Shown: positions 13,375 to 20,860, numbered from the stretch's first letter. The stretch: DNA of 21,789 nt from Thermoprotei archaeon ex4572_64 (GCA_002254895.1 NJDF01000025.1:1-21789), one strand, 5' to 3'. The notes: generated by a model not told the origin, from the sequence alone. Numbers and translations: made by a program.

Positions 13375-14474
13375 ATGAGTACTTCAATAATATTGATGTT
13401 ACTGAAGAAGATCTTAAGAAGTTAGGTGTTAAGGAGGGTGATAGAATACTACTAACATTAAAAGGAAAACCACTTGCAGTACTAGATATCGATGAAATAT
13501 GGAAATTTGATCCAGTAGACATTGCTACAAGAACATTTGGTACACCAGAAAAGAATCCTGAAGTTGTTAAGAAACCATTCGATACAAAGCATCCAGGATA
13601 CAACATTTACGTTAACATGACGGGAATAGCGATTGCAGGTAAAGTAACAATCATCAACGAGCCAAAACTTAGAGAACCATACAATAGATTCTGGTATCCA
13701 CCTGCAAAATGTAGAGAAGAACTTGATAGAAGAGGTTGGAGAACAGTAATTGCACACCAGACAAGAAATGTACCACACGTTGGTCATGAGATGTTAATGA
13801 AGTGTGCAGCCTTTCTAGGCGACATCGAGCCATGTCATGGAATTCTAGTAAATGCCATCATTGGAGCTAAGAGATTAGGAGACTATCCAGATGAGGCAAT
13901 ACTTGAAGGTCACGAAGCAGTTAACAAGTACGGCTACATTAGTCCAAAGAGACACATAGTAACTATGACCCTATGGGACATGAGATACGGTAATCCAATA
14001 GAATCCTTACTACACGGTATAATTAGACAAAACATGGGATGTACGCACCACATGTTTGGTAGAGATCACGCAGCTGTAGGTGACTATTACGATCCATACG
14101 CAACACAGATATTATGGACTAAGGGAATACCAAGTTTTGGCTTTGAAGCACCACCACACGAAGTTGATTATGGATTAAAGATTAGACCAGTCAATATGGG
14201 AGAATTCTGGTACTGTCCAAAATGTGGAGAAATAGCCTACAGCGGATCATGTGCTCATGAGAAAGAGAGACAAAGATTTAGTGGCAGCTTCATTAGAGGT
14301 ATTGTAGCTGAAGGTATTGAACCACCACCAGTAATCTTTAGACCAGAAGTTTATCAAGTAATTGTTAAGTGGTGGAAAGTATTTGGATACCCATTCGTTA
14401 ATAAGAAGTACTTACTACACAAAGAGGAAACACTAGAAGTTGAAGTTCCACCAATGGAAATCCCAAGAGCGTGA
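13375..14474 (+). pseudogene. sat: Sulfate adenylyltransferase (ATP sulfurylase), N-terminal region missing
   Basis: Sat converts sulfate and ATP to APS and PPi (or the reverse in sulfur oxidation). The recognisable frame is open from 13347. It reads DVTEEDLKKLGVKEGDRILL, HPGYNIYVNMTGIAIAGKV, the HxGH site in VIAHQTRNVPHVGHEML, MFGRDHAAVGDYYDPYATQ and a zinc site YCPKCGEIAYSGSCAHEKE, ending at TGA 14474. About 90-100 N-terminal residues, including the usual PHGGKLVNR start, are absent. The promoter-defined ATG 13375 is in another frame and stops after 16 codons. A later in-frame ATG at 13617 would give only a 285-residue partial protein. The simplest reading is a deletion just after the start codon. 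The enzyme resembles those of Thermoproteales-type sulfate reducers; no apr or dsr genes are in view. Confidence 0.85.
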
Positions 14475-14478
14475 GATC

Positions 14479-14835
14479 ATGAGCACCACGTACAAGATAG
14501 GCCTAGTCTTAGATAGAAAGAGATTAGAATCCATTAAAGGAACGCCGATTGAGAGCATGGTTAAGGATATCTTTGGTGGTGCGTTAAAGATTATAGAGAT
14601 AGAAGTACCTGAAGACTTAGCAAAGAGAATACTTTCAGAATTTGCAAGAGCTAGAGTTGATGCTAGAGGTTTCCTAGAAGATCTACCTGTAGCGTTTAAG
14701 AGGGAACTCTTCAACCTAATAGTTGAGGCGAAGAGAGCAGATGCTGAAGTCGTGAAGAAACTTCTAGATGAGAGACTCTCAGCTGTTAAGGAAGCAGCAG
14801 CAAAGGAGGAAGAATATCTACCACCACCAGCATAG
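14479..14835 (+). CDS. Small helical protein downstream of sat, unknown function
   Basis: A 118-residue acidic/basic protein: MSTTYKIGLVLDRKRLESIK, then VPEDLAKRILSEFARARVDA, ELFNLIVEAKRADAEVVKKL and a proline tail EEYLPPPA. It is predicted mostly helical with no membrane segment, cysteines or catalytic motif. ATG 14479 begins 5 bases after the sat stop, so it is almost certainly translated from the sat transcript. An upstream in-frame start at 14440 would lie inside sat and is unlikely. Not recognised. Its tight linkage to sat suggests a role in sulfur metabolism or as a partner of Sat, which is inference only. Confidence 0.65.
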   Translation: MSTTYKIGLVLDRKRLESIKGTPIESMVKDIFGGALKIIEIEVPEDLAKRILSEFARARVDARGFLEDLPVAFKRELFNLIVEAKRADAEVVKKLLDERLSAVKEAAAKEEEYLPPPA

Positions 14836-14918
14836 TCTTAAAGATCTTTTATTCTCTTCAAACACATCTAGAGTGAAGTTTTTCCACACCTCTTCTCCAC
14901 CTAGATCAAGTATCGATT

Positions 14919-15458
14919 ATGCTCAACTTCGCCATAGTCACAATTGAGCCATTAATGCTTAATGACTTGATAGTGATTGTGAGAGTCTTAATGCATCACA
15001 ATCTTGAAGATCTAATTAGCAAGTCTAAAGCATGGAAACTCATACTTGAAGTATCGAGTAAAGACTTATACATGCTGAGGTACAGAATTTCTCTCTTAAA
15101 GATGTTAAAAAGGTTAAACATATCATTAATAGTGAAATCTCTTGAAGAACCTTACGAGCTAGACTTTTTCAAAAATTTAAACATAAATTTAATACCGTAC
15201 GTTGAACACACCATGTACATACGTGACTGTATTGATAAGTGTAGAGAGATAGCATTACCATTAATGCATAATGTACTTGAAGATTTAGCTTTATTAGAGA
15301 AGTTTGAGAGAATATACATGTACTTACCTTTAACTTTTCACGTTCTTAATAAGAATGTACTTGATGTCACATCATCAATACCTTTCTTAAGAGATCTCTT
15401 AAACATACTTAACAAGTTAAGTATAGATCAAGTACTAGTACTGGACTTCTATGCTTAG
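14919..15458 (+). CDS. Hypothetical protein
   Basis: A 179-residue leucine- and isoleucine-rich protein of alternating strands and helices, e.g. NFAIVTIEPLMLNDLIVIVR, WKLILEVSSKDLYMLRYRIS, LNISLIVKSLEEPYELDFF and a final KLSIDQVLVLDFYA. Regular strand-helix repetition suggests an alpha/beta (possibly TIM-barrel-like or Rossmann-like) fold, but no signature is recognised. Hydrophobic stretches are too short and amphipathic to be clear membrane spans. No convincing promoter is seen in the 83 bp upstream. The end overlaps the convergent zinc-ribbon gene by 24 bp. Confidence 0.5.
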   Translation: MLNFAIVTIEPLMLNDLIVIVRVLMHHNLEDLISKSKAWKLILEVSSKDLYMLRYRISLLKMLKRLNISLIVKSLEEPYELDFFKNLNINLIPYVEHTMYIRDCIDKCREIALPLMHNVLEDLALLEKFERIYMYLPLTFHVLNKNVLDVTSSIPFLRDLLNILNKLSIDQVLVLDFYA

Positions 15459-15677
15459 TTCTCTATATAAATTATTGATGAGTTCACGCCAATTAAAATG
15501 ATACACACCATTCCTATACTCGATGTAATTTCTAAAAATGCTCTGTTTAGATATCTTTGAGAAGATGTTACATCTAGAACATCCCAACCACACATTACTT
15601 GAATCTTCTATAAGATGTAAACGTGAGCCACATTTAGGACAAGACATGTTTATAACTATCTTTACTCTCCTACTCAT
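15435..15677 (-). CDS. Zinc-ribbon protein, unknown function
   Basis: From ATG 15677 the product is 80 residues: a basic start MSRRVKIVIN, then MSCPKCGSRLHLIEDSSNVW and LGCSRCNIFSKIS, forming a four-cysteine ribbon (C13, C16, C33, C36), then FNWRELINNLYRELSIEVQY. The fold resembles zinc-ribbon domains that bind nucleic acid or subunits of information-processing complexes. No specific family is recognised. A TATA-like box at 15701-15711 favours ATG 15677; an upstream in-frame GTG at 15698 would add seven residues. Convergent with the hypothetical gene at 14919-15458. Confidence 0.6.
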   Translation of the reverse strand: MSRRVKIVINMSCPKCGSRLHLIEDSSNVWLGCSRCNIFSKISKQSIFRNYIEYRNGVYHFNWRELINNLYRELSIEVQY

Positions 15678-15700
15678 TACTTGATATTTCATTTTCACGC

Positions 15701-15711
15701 AGTTTTTTAAG
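15701..15711 (-). promoter_or_regulatory. TATA-like box for the zinc-ribbon gene
   Basis: On the minus strand CTTAAAAAAC lies about 29 bp upstream of ATG 15677. A weaker TATTTTA further upstream would suit GTG 15698, so the start is not certain. Confidence 0.35.
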
Positions 15712-15791
15712 AAACGTGTAAAATAGAATTCATAAATATCATTTAAATTCAGTTTAACCTACCGAGAAGTTGAGCTATTTTAAGTATTGTA

Positions 15792-15801
15792 CTTATTTAT
15801 T
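15792..15801 (+). promoter_or_regulatory. TATA-like box for the 44-codon ORF
   Basis: CTTATTTATT is centred 26 bp before GTG 15822. It is flanked by a 7-base inverted pair, AGTTGAG at 15768-15774 and CTCAACT at 15803-15809, which could be an operator but may be chance. Confidence 0.4.
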
Positions 15802-15821
15802 TCTCAACTCAGAGCTTCCTC

Positions 15822-15956
15822 GTGAGATCTCTCAAGAGATTAGCCTTAGAGTTAATTGAAAACCCATGGACATACATTCTAAGAATGTATCCTACAAGTG
15901 AAGAAAGACGTAAAATACTTAATCACTTACTGGAAGAGGAGGTTGTCATAGTATGA
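15822..15956 (+). CDS. Putative 44-residue microprotein
   Basis: A short frame from GTG 15822 to TGA 15956 reads MRSLKRLALELIENPWTYIL, then RMYPTSEERRKILNHLLEEE and VVIV. It is amphipathic and helical with a Trp-Tyr centre. The GTG sits exactly where a leaderless start is expected, 26 bp below a TATA-like box, and the frame fills an otherwise gene-free interval. It overlaps the last 11 bases of the convergent protease gene. No homologue is recognised. It could be a small regulator or an antitoxin-like or adaptor peptide, but there is no evidence for a function. Confidence 0.4.
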   Translation: MRSLKRLALELIENPWTYILRMYPTSEERRKILNHLLEEEVVIV

Positions 15957-16806
15957 GTAGCACTATTACTGGAATGATTCCGAGTGTTATAGGTACTGAA
16001 AGTGCAGGTGCATAGCCTTTTCTTGGAAGAATATACTTAACCGTCAAGACGTAGCCACTTAAAACTCCAAGACCCGTCATTAATGCTGAACATACAATCA
16101 TAGCAATACTCAGTCCTTTCAAGATTGCAGTCTCTAAACACAGAACCTCAAGTACTGAGTACATAATTAAGTCTCCAACACCTAGAATAAATCCATCAAG
16201 CTCTAGAACTAATCCTCTAAGAATTGAATATTTTATCTTAGACTCAGTACTTACCTCTCTAATGATTCTACCTAAAAGTCCGCAATAAACCATCACAACA
16301 TCGTAGATTACTAAAATTATGAGTAAAGTCAGAACTACAATATAGTGAAGTACAAGTATTAAAAAGATACCTACGAGAGAACTATATAGACATGTGGAGA
16401 GTGCTCTCACGATAACGTTTTCAATACTTAACGATAAGTACATAACCGTAAATGTAAGTAGTGCAGAAATTATGTGAAGAAGTGGGTACGGTATTTCAGC
16501 AATACTTGTAATGCTTAGATAGAGAAATATTGCTGTATAGATTGCAATACCTAGAAGTATAACTTTTAAGAAATTTAACGTACTTACTCTCCTCTTTCTT
16601 ATCATTAAGTATATACTTAAGGTACCTACAATCATTATCAAAATTAGAAGACTCGTAATGGCCATACCTGAAGCTACTGTTGCAACGTTAATTTCAGGTA
16701 GAGATTTGCTTGCACTTAGAGTTCTCAAAATTGCTAATGATAATAATGTACTCACTATTAACGTTATGACTATGGGTAGAGTAACTCTAAATAAGTTAAT
16801 CTTCAT
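15946..16806 (-). CDS. Presenilin/signal peptide peptidase-like intramembrane aspartyl protease
   Basis: The 286-residue membrane protein has about nine hydrophobic segments. It carries the three motifs of GxGD proteases (family A22, archaeal presenilin homologues): VIYDVVMVY with the first catalytic Asp in a YD context, LGVGDLIMYS with the second Asp in GxGD, and the PAL loop in GYAPALSVP. Such enzymes cut transmembrane helices of substrates in the plasma membrane; archaeal substrates are largely unknown. Motif order and spacing fit the family and length is normal. ATG 16806 is placed 24-25 bp from the centre of a TATA element shared with the divergent gene at 16857. Confidence 0.88.
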   Translation of the reverse strand: MKINLFRVTLPIVITLIVSTLLSLAILRTLSASKSLPEINVATVASGMAITSLLILIMIVGTLSIYLMIRKRRVSTLNFLKVILLGIAIYTAIFLYLSITSIAEIPYPLLHIISALLTFTVMYLSLSIENVIVRALSTCLYSSLVGIFLILVLHYIVVLTLLIILVIYDVVMVYCGLLGRIIREVSTESKIKYSILRGLVLELDGFILGVGDLIMYSVLEVLCLETAILKGLSIAMIVCSALMTGLGVLSGYVLTVKYILPRKGYAPALSVPITLGIIPVIVLLIL

Positions 16807-16819
16807 AACGTATAGTAAG

Positions 16820-16841
16820 GAGTACTGATTTAAAAGTACTC
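16820..16841. promoter_or_regulatory. Shared divergent promoter with inverted repeat around the TATA box
   Basis: Arms GAGTACT (16820-16826) and AGTACTC (16835-16841) are perfect inverted copies flanking GATTTAAA. The TATA-like core is read on both strands. Its centre is about 26 bp from ATG 16857 on the plus strand and about 25 bp from ATG 16806 on the minus strand, so one element can start both leaderless transcripts. A dimeric repressor bound at the arms would cover both. Confidence 0.5.
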
Positions 16842-16856
16842 AATGTAACTTTAATC

Positions 16857-17564
16857 ATGATATTAACGTTGAGGAGATGTATATATCCTTGGTGTATCTT
16901 TTCAGGTACTTGGATCTTCAAGGATAGAGAGGTTAAGATCTTAAAATCAATAATTGATGGTGCACCCGTTATCTGTAATGAACCATTAGTACTTTTCGAG
17001 CTTTCAAACATGAGTACTGCTCGAACATTACTAAACGAACTTCAATTATCAATTTCAATATCTACTATAGTCTCTATAGTTAAATACTTTCTGGGTAAGA
17101 AAGTACTTGTTGATTCATTAGCTATTCCCGAACCATTAAGTTACTACGTAAAGTCTATAGCATGTGGAGCTGATGGTGTGTTAATGAGTGTCAATATTGA
17201 ACTTCCTGAAGATGTGAATAAGATAGTACTAAGTGATAAGTATGTAGTTGCAGATTTTACAGAACTTTCAATAATTAAAGTTAAAGACATCATAGATGGT
17301 GTAGTTATCTCAAGCTTTGGAAATGTTGTTAAGCTTGAATTACTACAAGAAGATAAAATGCCAAACATATATAGATGTAAAAAATGTTATGTAGATGTTA
17401 TTAGTTTCGAAAATTTAAGAAAATGTAGCACATGTTTCAACAAACTTACACCACTATTTAGATCTGACGAAATTCCTGAATATAGCTTTAGAGAATTGAA
17501 GTTTATAAGTCAAGAATTTCTCAAGTACATGAGGAAGTCAAGTCCTGAACTAGTCTTTAAATAG
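16857..17564 (+). CDS. Zinc-ribbon protein upstream of the DUF1998 helicase, unknown function
   Basis: A 235-residue protein whose first 160 residues are alpha/beta (MILTLRRCIYPWCIFSGTWI, IIDGAPVICNEPLVLFELSN, VVADFTELSIIKVKDIIDGV). A zinc-ribbon YRCKKCYVDVIS with RKCSTCFNKL follows (about residues 171-196), then a helical tail. No family is recognised. It ends 21 bp before the helicase GTG start with no separate promoter, so the two are cotranscribed. It may be a dedicated partner, for instance a substrate-recognition or nuclease-like subunit, but no catalytic motif is visible and this is inference from linkage. Confidence 0.6.
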   Translation: MILTLRRCIYPWCIFSGTWIFKDREVKILKSIIDGAPVICNEPLVLFELSNMSTARTLLNELQLSISISTIVSIVKYFLGKKVLVDSLAIPEPLSYYVKSIACGADGVLMSVNIELPEDVNKIVLSDKYVVADFTELSIIKVKDIIDGVVISSFGNVVKLELLQEDKMPNIYRCKKCYVDVISFENLRKCSTCFNKLTPLFRSDEIPEYSFRELKFISQEFLKYMRKSSPELVFK

Positions 17565-17585
17565 TAAATTCAGTAACTACATGTA

Positions 17586-19841
17586 GTGAACATTGAGGAT
17601 ACAGATTTTATAGAACTTGTAAGTAAAGATCTTGGAAGAAAAATCATACATGTACATGTTGAGCATGGCTCAACAATGGAACCTGAAGTTGAAGTTAATG
17701 AACTACCCATACCATCAGTACTTGCAAGTTCATTAGCAAGGAGAGGAATCTCTAAACTGTATCGCTATCAATATGAAGCCTTTAAGAAAATTAAGGAAGG
17801 TAATGATGTGGTTATTATTTCAGGAACAGGTACGGGCAAGACTGAAGCCTTCCTACTACCAGTACTCTCTGAACTACTAAACTGTGAAGATAAGTTATGT
17901 ATAATACTTTATCCAACAAAAGCACTTGCACGTGATCAGTATGAGAGAATTAAGATTTACGTGAATGATTTAGGAATTGATGTGGAAGTATATGATGGAG
18001 ATACTCCTGAACATGTTAGAAGAAGAATTTATGAGAAACCACCAAGCATATTAATAACAAATCCTGACATGCTGCACTTCGCATTAATGTATGTCTCTAA
18101 GTTTAAAGAAATTGTAAGTCATGTAGGATATGTCGTTCTAGACGACTTTCACATGTATAGTGGAGTGTTGGGTGTACATGTACACTACATTCTACGTAGA
18201 TTAAGAAGATTCTGTAAAAACACTCAATACATAAGTACAAGTGCAAGTATTGGTAATCCTGAAGAATTTGCAAGACAGATACTTAATAGAAGTGTCCTCG
18301 TTATTCAGGGAGTTACTGAAAGGAAGGGAAGAGTCATTCATCTAATGATTAAGCCTCAGAGGAGAAGTAAAATTATTGAGGCTTCAGAACTTACAAGAAT
18401 CTTTCTTGAACATGATAAGAAGTGTCTAGTATTTGCTGATAGTCATAGAGTTGTTGAGCTTATCAAGAAGGTTCTCGATAATTACGGTTTTGAAAGTATA
18501 GTCATGGTTCACAGAGCTGGTCTTAGACCTGAAGATAGAAGAAGAATTGAACACGATTTTAAGACTGGAAAATTGAAAGCATTAATAACAACACCTACAT
18601 TAGAGGTTGGTATTGATATTGGTGATGTTGATATTGCAATAATGGCAACAGTACCTCCAAGTTACATAAAATACGTGCAGAGAAGTGGTAGAGTTGGTAG
18701 GAAAGGCCAGACATCATATGTAATTCAAATTATCGGTAATGACCCCATAAGTAGCTATTACGAGAAACATCCTGAAGAGTTTTATAATAGAAAGCCAGAA
18801 CCTCTCTACGTCGAACCTATGAATAGAGATATTGCTTCAGCACACATACTAGCCATGATTAGAGATAGACCTGTACGTATCGATGAACTTAATAACTTCG
18901 AATACAGCATCATTAAGGAGTTAGAACATGCACAACTAGTCTATAAGAAAGGGAGATACTACATATTAACAGATCTTGGTAAGAAGTATGTCAATTCTAT
19001 TAAAAGTATTAGAGGTATTGGTGATATGGTTAAGATAGTTTCAGGTAGGGATAGAGTTATTGGTAGTAGAGAATTACCAATAGCTATTAAGGAATTACAT
19101 AAAGGAGCTATATATCTACATGGTGGTGAAGTGTATGAAGTAGTTAATCTAGACATGAATAGAAGAATAGCATATGTTAAGAAATTACCTAAACACTACA
19201 AACACATAACTACAGCACTTTATGAAGTTAAACCAATAATTAATCAAGTAATAAATACCGACTCACATAAAGCTTACGTAGAGTTGAAAATTAGAGAAAC
19301 TGTTTACGGTTATGTAGTTAGAGATTACTTAAGTAGTGAAACTATTCAAGAAGTTGAACTTGAAGAACCAGTAAGTTACGAGTTCGTAACTAAAGGAATA
19401 ATTCTAAAGTTTCCTGAAATAACCTTCAGCTCAATAGATATCGTTGATTTTCTTGAAAGAGCCAAAGCATACCATGCAGTAGAGCATGCACTAATTATCG
19501 CGTCAAATATAGTTATTGGTTCGGGAATGACAGATCTTGGTGGTGTATCCTACCCCACAGGTCATGTAGTGATTTATGATACCTATCCTGGAGGTTCAGG
19601 TCTCTCTAAACTTTTACTTTCAAGAATTGGTAAAGCCTTAGAGATAGCGTACAAATTAGTTAAAGACTGTACATGCATAGATGGTTGTCCTAAATGCATA
19701 TACTCACCATACTGTGGTAATAATAATAAGTTCTTATCGAGAAGAAATGCTATCAAAGTCTTTGAATATACTTTAAGAGGTATTGATAAGTACTTTTCTG
19801 AAGACTTACTAGAACTGCCTAACGTCCAGTCATACACCTAA
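17586..19841 (+). CDS. Superfamily 2 DEAD/DEAH-type helicase with DUF1998/MrfA-Hrq1-like C-terminus
   Basis: The 751-residue protein is related to Hrq1/MrfA 3'-5' DNA helicases implicated in DNA repair. RecA domain 1 has the Q-motif-like YRYQYEAFKKI, Walker A SGTGTGKTEAF (79-89), LYPTKALARDQ and Walker B VVLDDFHMY (183-191). Domain 2 has LVFADSHRVVELIKKVL, TTPTLEVGIDIGDVDIA and the arginine fingers YVQRSGRVGRKGQ. The C-terminal region contains YDTYPGGSGLSKLLL and a four-Cys cluster CTCIDGCPKCIYSPYC, the DUF1998 zinc site. The second Walker B acid is Asp187 (GAC) instead of the usual Glu. Length is normal and the frame intact. Start is GTG 17586. Confidence 0.9.
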   Translation: MNIEDTDFIELVSKDLGRKIIHVHVEHGSTMEPEVEVNELPIPSVLASSLARRGISKLYRYQYEAFKKIKEGNDVVIISGTGTGKTEAFLLPVLSELLNCEDKLCIILYPTKALARDQYERIKIYVNDLGIDVEVYDGDTPEHVRRRIYEKPPSILITNPDMLHFALMYVSKFKEIVSHVGYVVLDDFHMYSGVLGVHVHYILRRLRRFCKNTQYISTSASIGNPEEFARQILNRSVLVIQGVTERKGRVIHLMIKPQRRSKIIEASELTRIFLEHDKKCLVFADSHRVVELIKKVLDNYGFESIVMVHRAGLRPEDRRRIEHDFKTGKLKALITTPTLEVGIDIGDVDIAIMATVPPSYIKYVQRSGRVGRKGQTSYVIQIIGNDPISSYYEKHPEEFYNRKPEPLYVEPMNRDIASAHILAMIRDRPVRIDELNNFEYSIIKELEHAQLVYKKGRYYILTDLGKKYVNSIKSIRGIGDMVKIVSGRDRVIGSRELPIAIKELHKGAIYLHGGEVYEVVNLDMNRRIAYVKKLPKHYKHITTALYEVKPIINQVINTDSHKAYVELKIRETVYGYVVRDYLSSETIQEVELEEPVSYEFVTKGIILKFPEITFSSIDIVDFLERAKAYHAVEHALIIASNIVIGSGMTDLGGVSYPTGHVVIYDTYPGGSGLSKLLLSRIGKALEIAYKLVKDCTCIDGCPKCIYSPYCGNNNKFLSRRNAIKVFEYTLRGIDKYFSEDLLELPNVQSYT

Positions 19842-19844
19842 TAG

Positions 19845-19902
19845 GTATCAGTTGCGAGAAGACCTGCATCACTACTCATTACAGTCCTGGGCTCATCATT
19901 TT
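19845..19902 (-). ncRNA. Box C/D guide sRNA candidate
   Basis: On the minus strand ATGATGA (C box, 19899-19893) is followed by a guide GCCCAGGACTGTA and a D'-like ATGA. A three-base spacer, GTGATGC (C'-like, 19872-19866), the guide AGGTCTTCTCGCAA and CTGA (D box, 19851-19848) complete the pattern. Order, spacing and total size of about 58 nt fit an archaeal C/D RNA that directs 2'-O-methylation via L7Ae, Nop5 and fibrillarin. The D guide core GGTCTTCTCG is complementary to CGAGAAGACC, the archaeal 23S rRNA form of the peptidyl-transferase loop around E. coli 2055-2064. By the D+5 rule the target would be near G2056. The D' target is not recognised. C' and D' boxes are imperfect, as is common. 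Confidence 0.6.
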
Positions 19903-19948
19903 AATACTTACTTCTTAATTTGAAATTAAATTTCTAACCAATACATAC

Positions 19949-19958
19949 CTATTTAAGA
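19949..19958 (+). promoter_or_regulatory. TATA box for the DHH gene
   Basis: CTATTTAAGA is centred 26 bp before ATG 19980, marking that ATG as the expected leaderless start even though its frame closes after ten codons. Confidence 0.55.
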
Positions 19959-19979
19959 ACTCTCACTAGAAATTTTCGC

Positions 19980-20860
19980 ATGTCTGTGATGTTGGTGATG
20001 TTGATGGTGTAGTAAGTGCTGCATTATTTTTAAGAAAGTACCCTAAGGGTATTGTAATCTTTGCAGCACCGAGAGAAGCACATACTTCCTGGTGGATAAG
20101 AAGGACATACTGGACTTTCGTGGCTGACCTACCTTGTCCAGGTAAAGTACTTACTAGAGCTGATCACCATAAGACAAATAAGCCATGCGCTAAGTACGAA
20201 TTTTATGATCCAGACGCTCCATGTGCAGCACTACTTGCACAAAAAGCTCTAGATCTAGAGGATGATGAAGTTGCTAATAGGCTTGTAGAGCTAGCCATTG
20301 AGACTGACACAGCGAATATTAAGACTAAGGAGGCTAGAGAACTTGACTTAATAGTTAGATATAGCTCACTAAGACATCGTGAGAGAATTGCTAAGAAGTT
20401 AGCACTTAAAGGTACTGATGCTCTTCAGGATAGAAAGTTTAGAGAATTATTAAGTATTGGTGAGAAGGCTCTCTCCGTAATTAATGAATTAGTATCAAAA
20501 TTACCTAAAAGTGAACTCTTAACAATATATGTACCTAAGAGATCCAACATATCGTATAGACAGTTAGGTATTGAACTTCAAAAGAGAGGGGTCAAAATGG
20601 TGAACATTCTCGTAAAGCTTGGACTTAGAACATACAGACTCTACTGTGGTGCTGATAGAGAGAGCACCTATGACTGTACAGGAATAGCTTCAAAGTTGGG
20701 AGGTGGTGGTCATAAGTATGCTGCTGGTGCACAATTTAAAGTTAATATACTTAAACGTAATGAAGGTTTAGAGAGATTTATAAATGCGTTGAAGAGCGTA
20801 CTTAACATCGATAATGTTGAGCTAGTCATTATTAAGAACGTTAATGAGATTGAGTATTAG
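19980..20860 (+). pseudogene. DHH-family phosphoesterase, frame-disrupted at the N-terminus
   Basis: DHH/DHHA1 proteins are metal-dependent phosphoesterases; archaeal RecJ-like and nanoRNase-like members act on oligonucleotides and some bind GINS. The coding frame gives VGDVDGVVSAALFLRKYP, WWIRRTYWTFVADLPCPG, LTRADHHKTNKPCAKYEF with the DHH motif, and the C-terminal DHHA1 signature ASKLGGGGHKYAAGA. It ends at TAG 20860. This frame has no start codon after an in-frame TAG at 19967. The promoter-defined ATG 19980 is in a different phase and reads MSVMLVMLMV-stop. The junction lies in a direct repeat (GTGATGTTG twice, 19985-20002), so a short deletion after the start codon is the simplest explanation; family members normally have a few more residues (ITHVGDxDG) here. 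A shorter protein from GTG 20117 or ATG 20120 would lack the first metal site. Confidence 0.82.

Noticed and set aside
16820..16841. AGTACT as a genome-specific signal because it recurs in many places
   Set aside because: Many copies fall in Val-Leu or Ser-Thr codons of coding genes and I cannot calculate expected frequency; only the promoter-centred copy is kept as a finding.
9184..20003. Introns, inteins or programmed frameshifts as cause of the split genes
   Set aside because: These would add sequence or only shift phase. The junctions instead lack conserved residues, so loss of DNA fits better.
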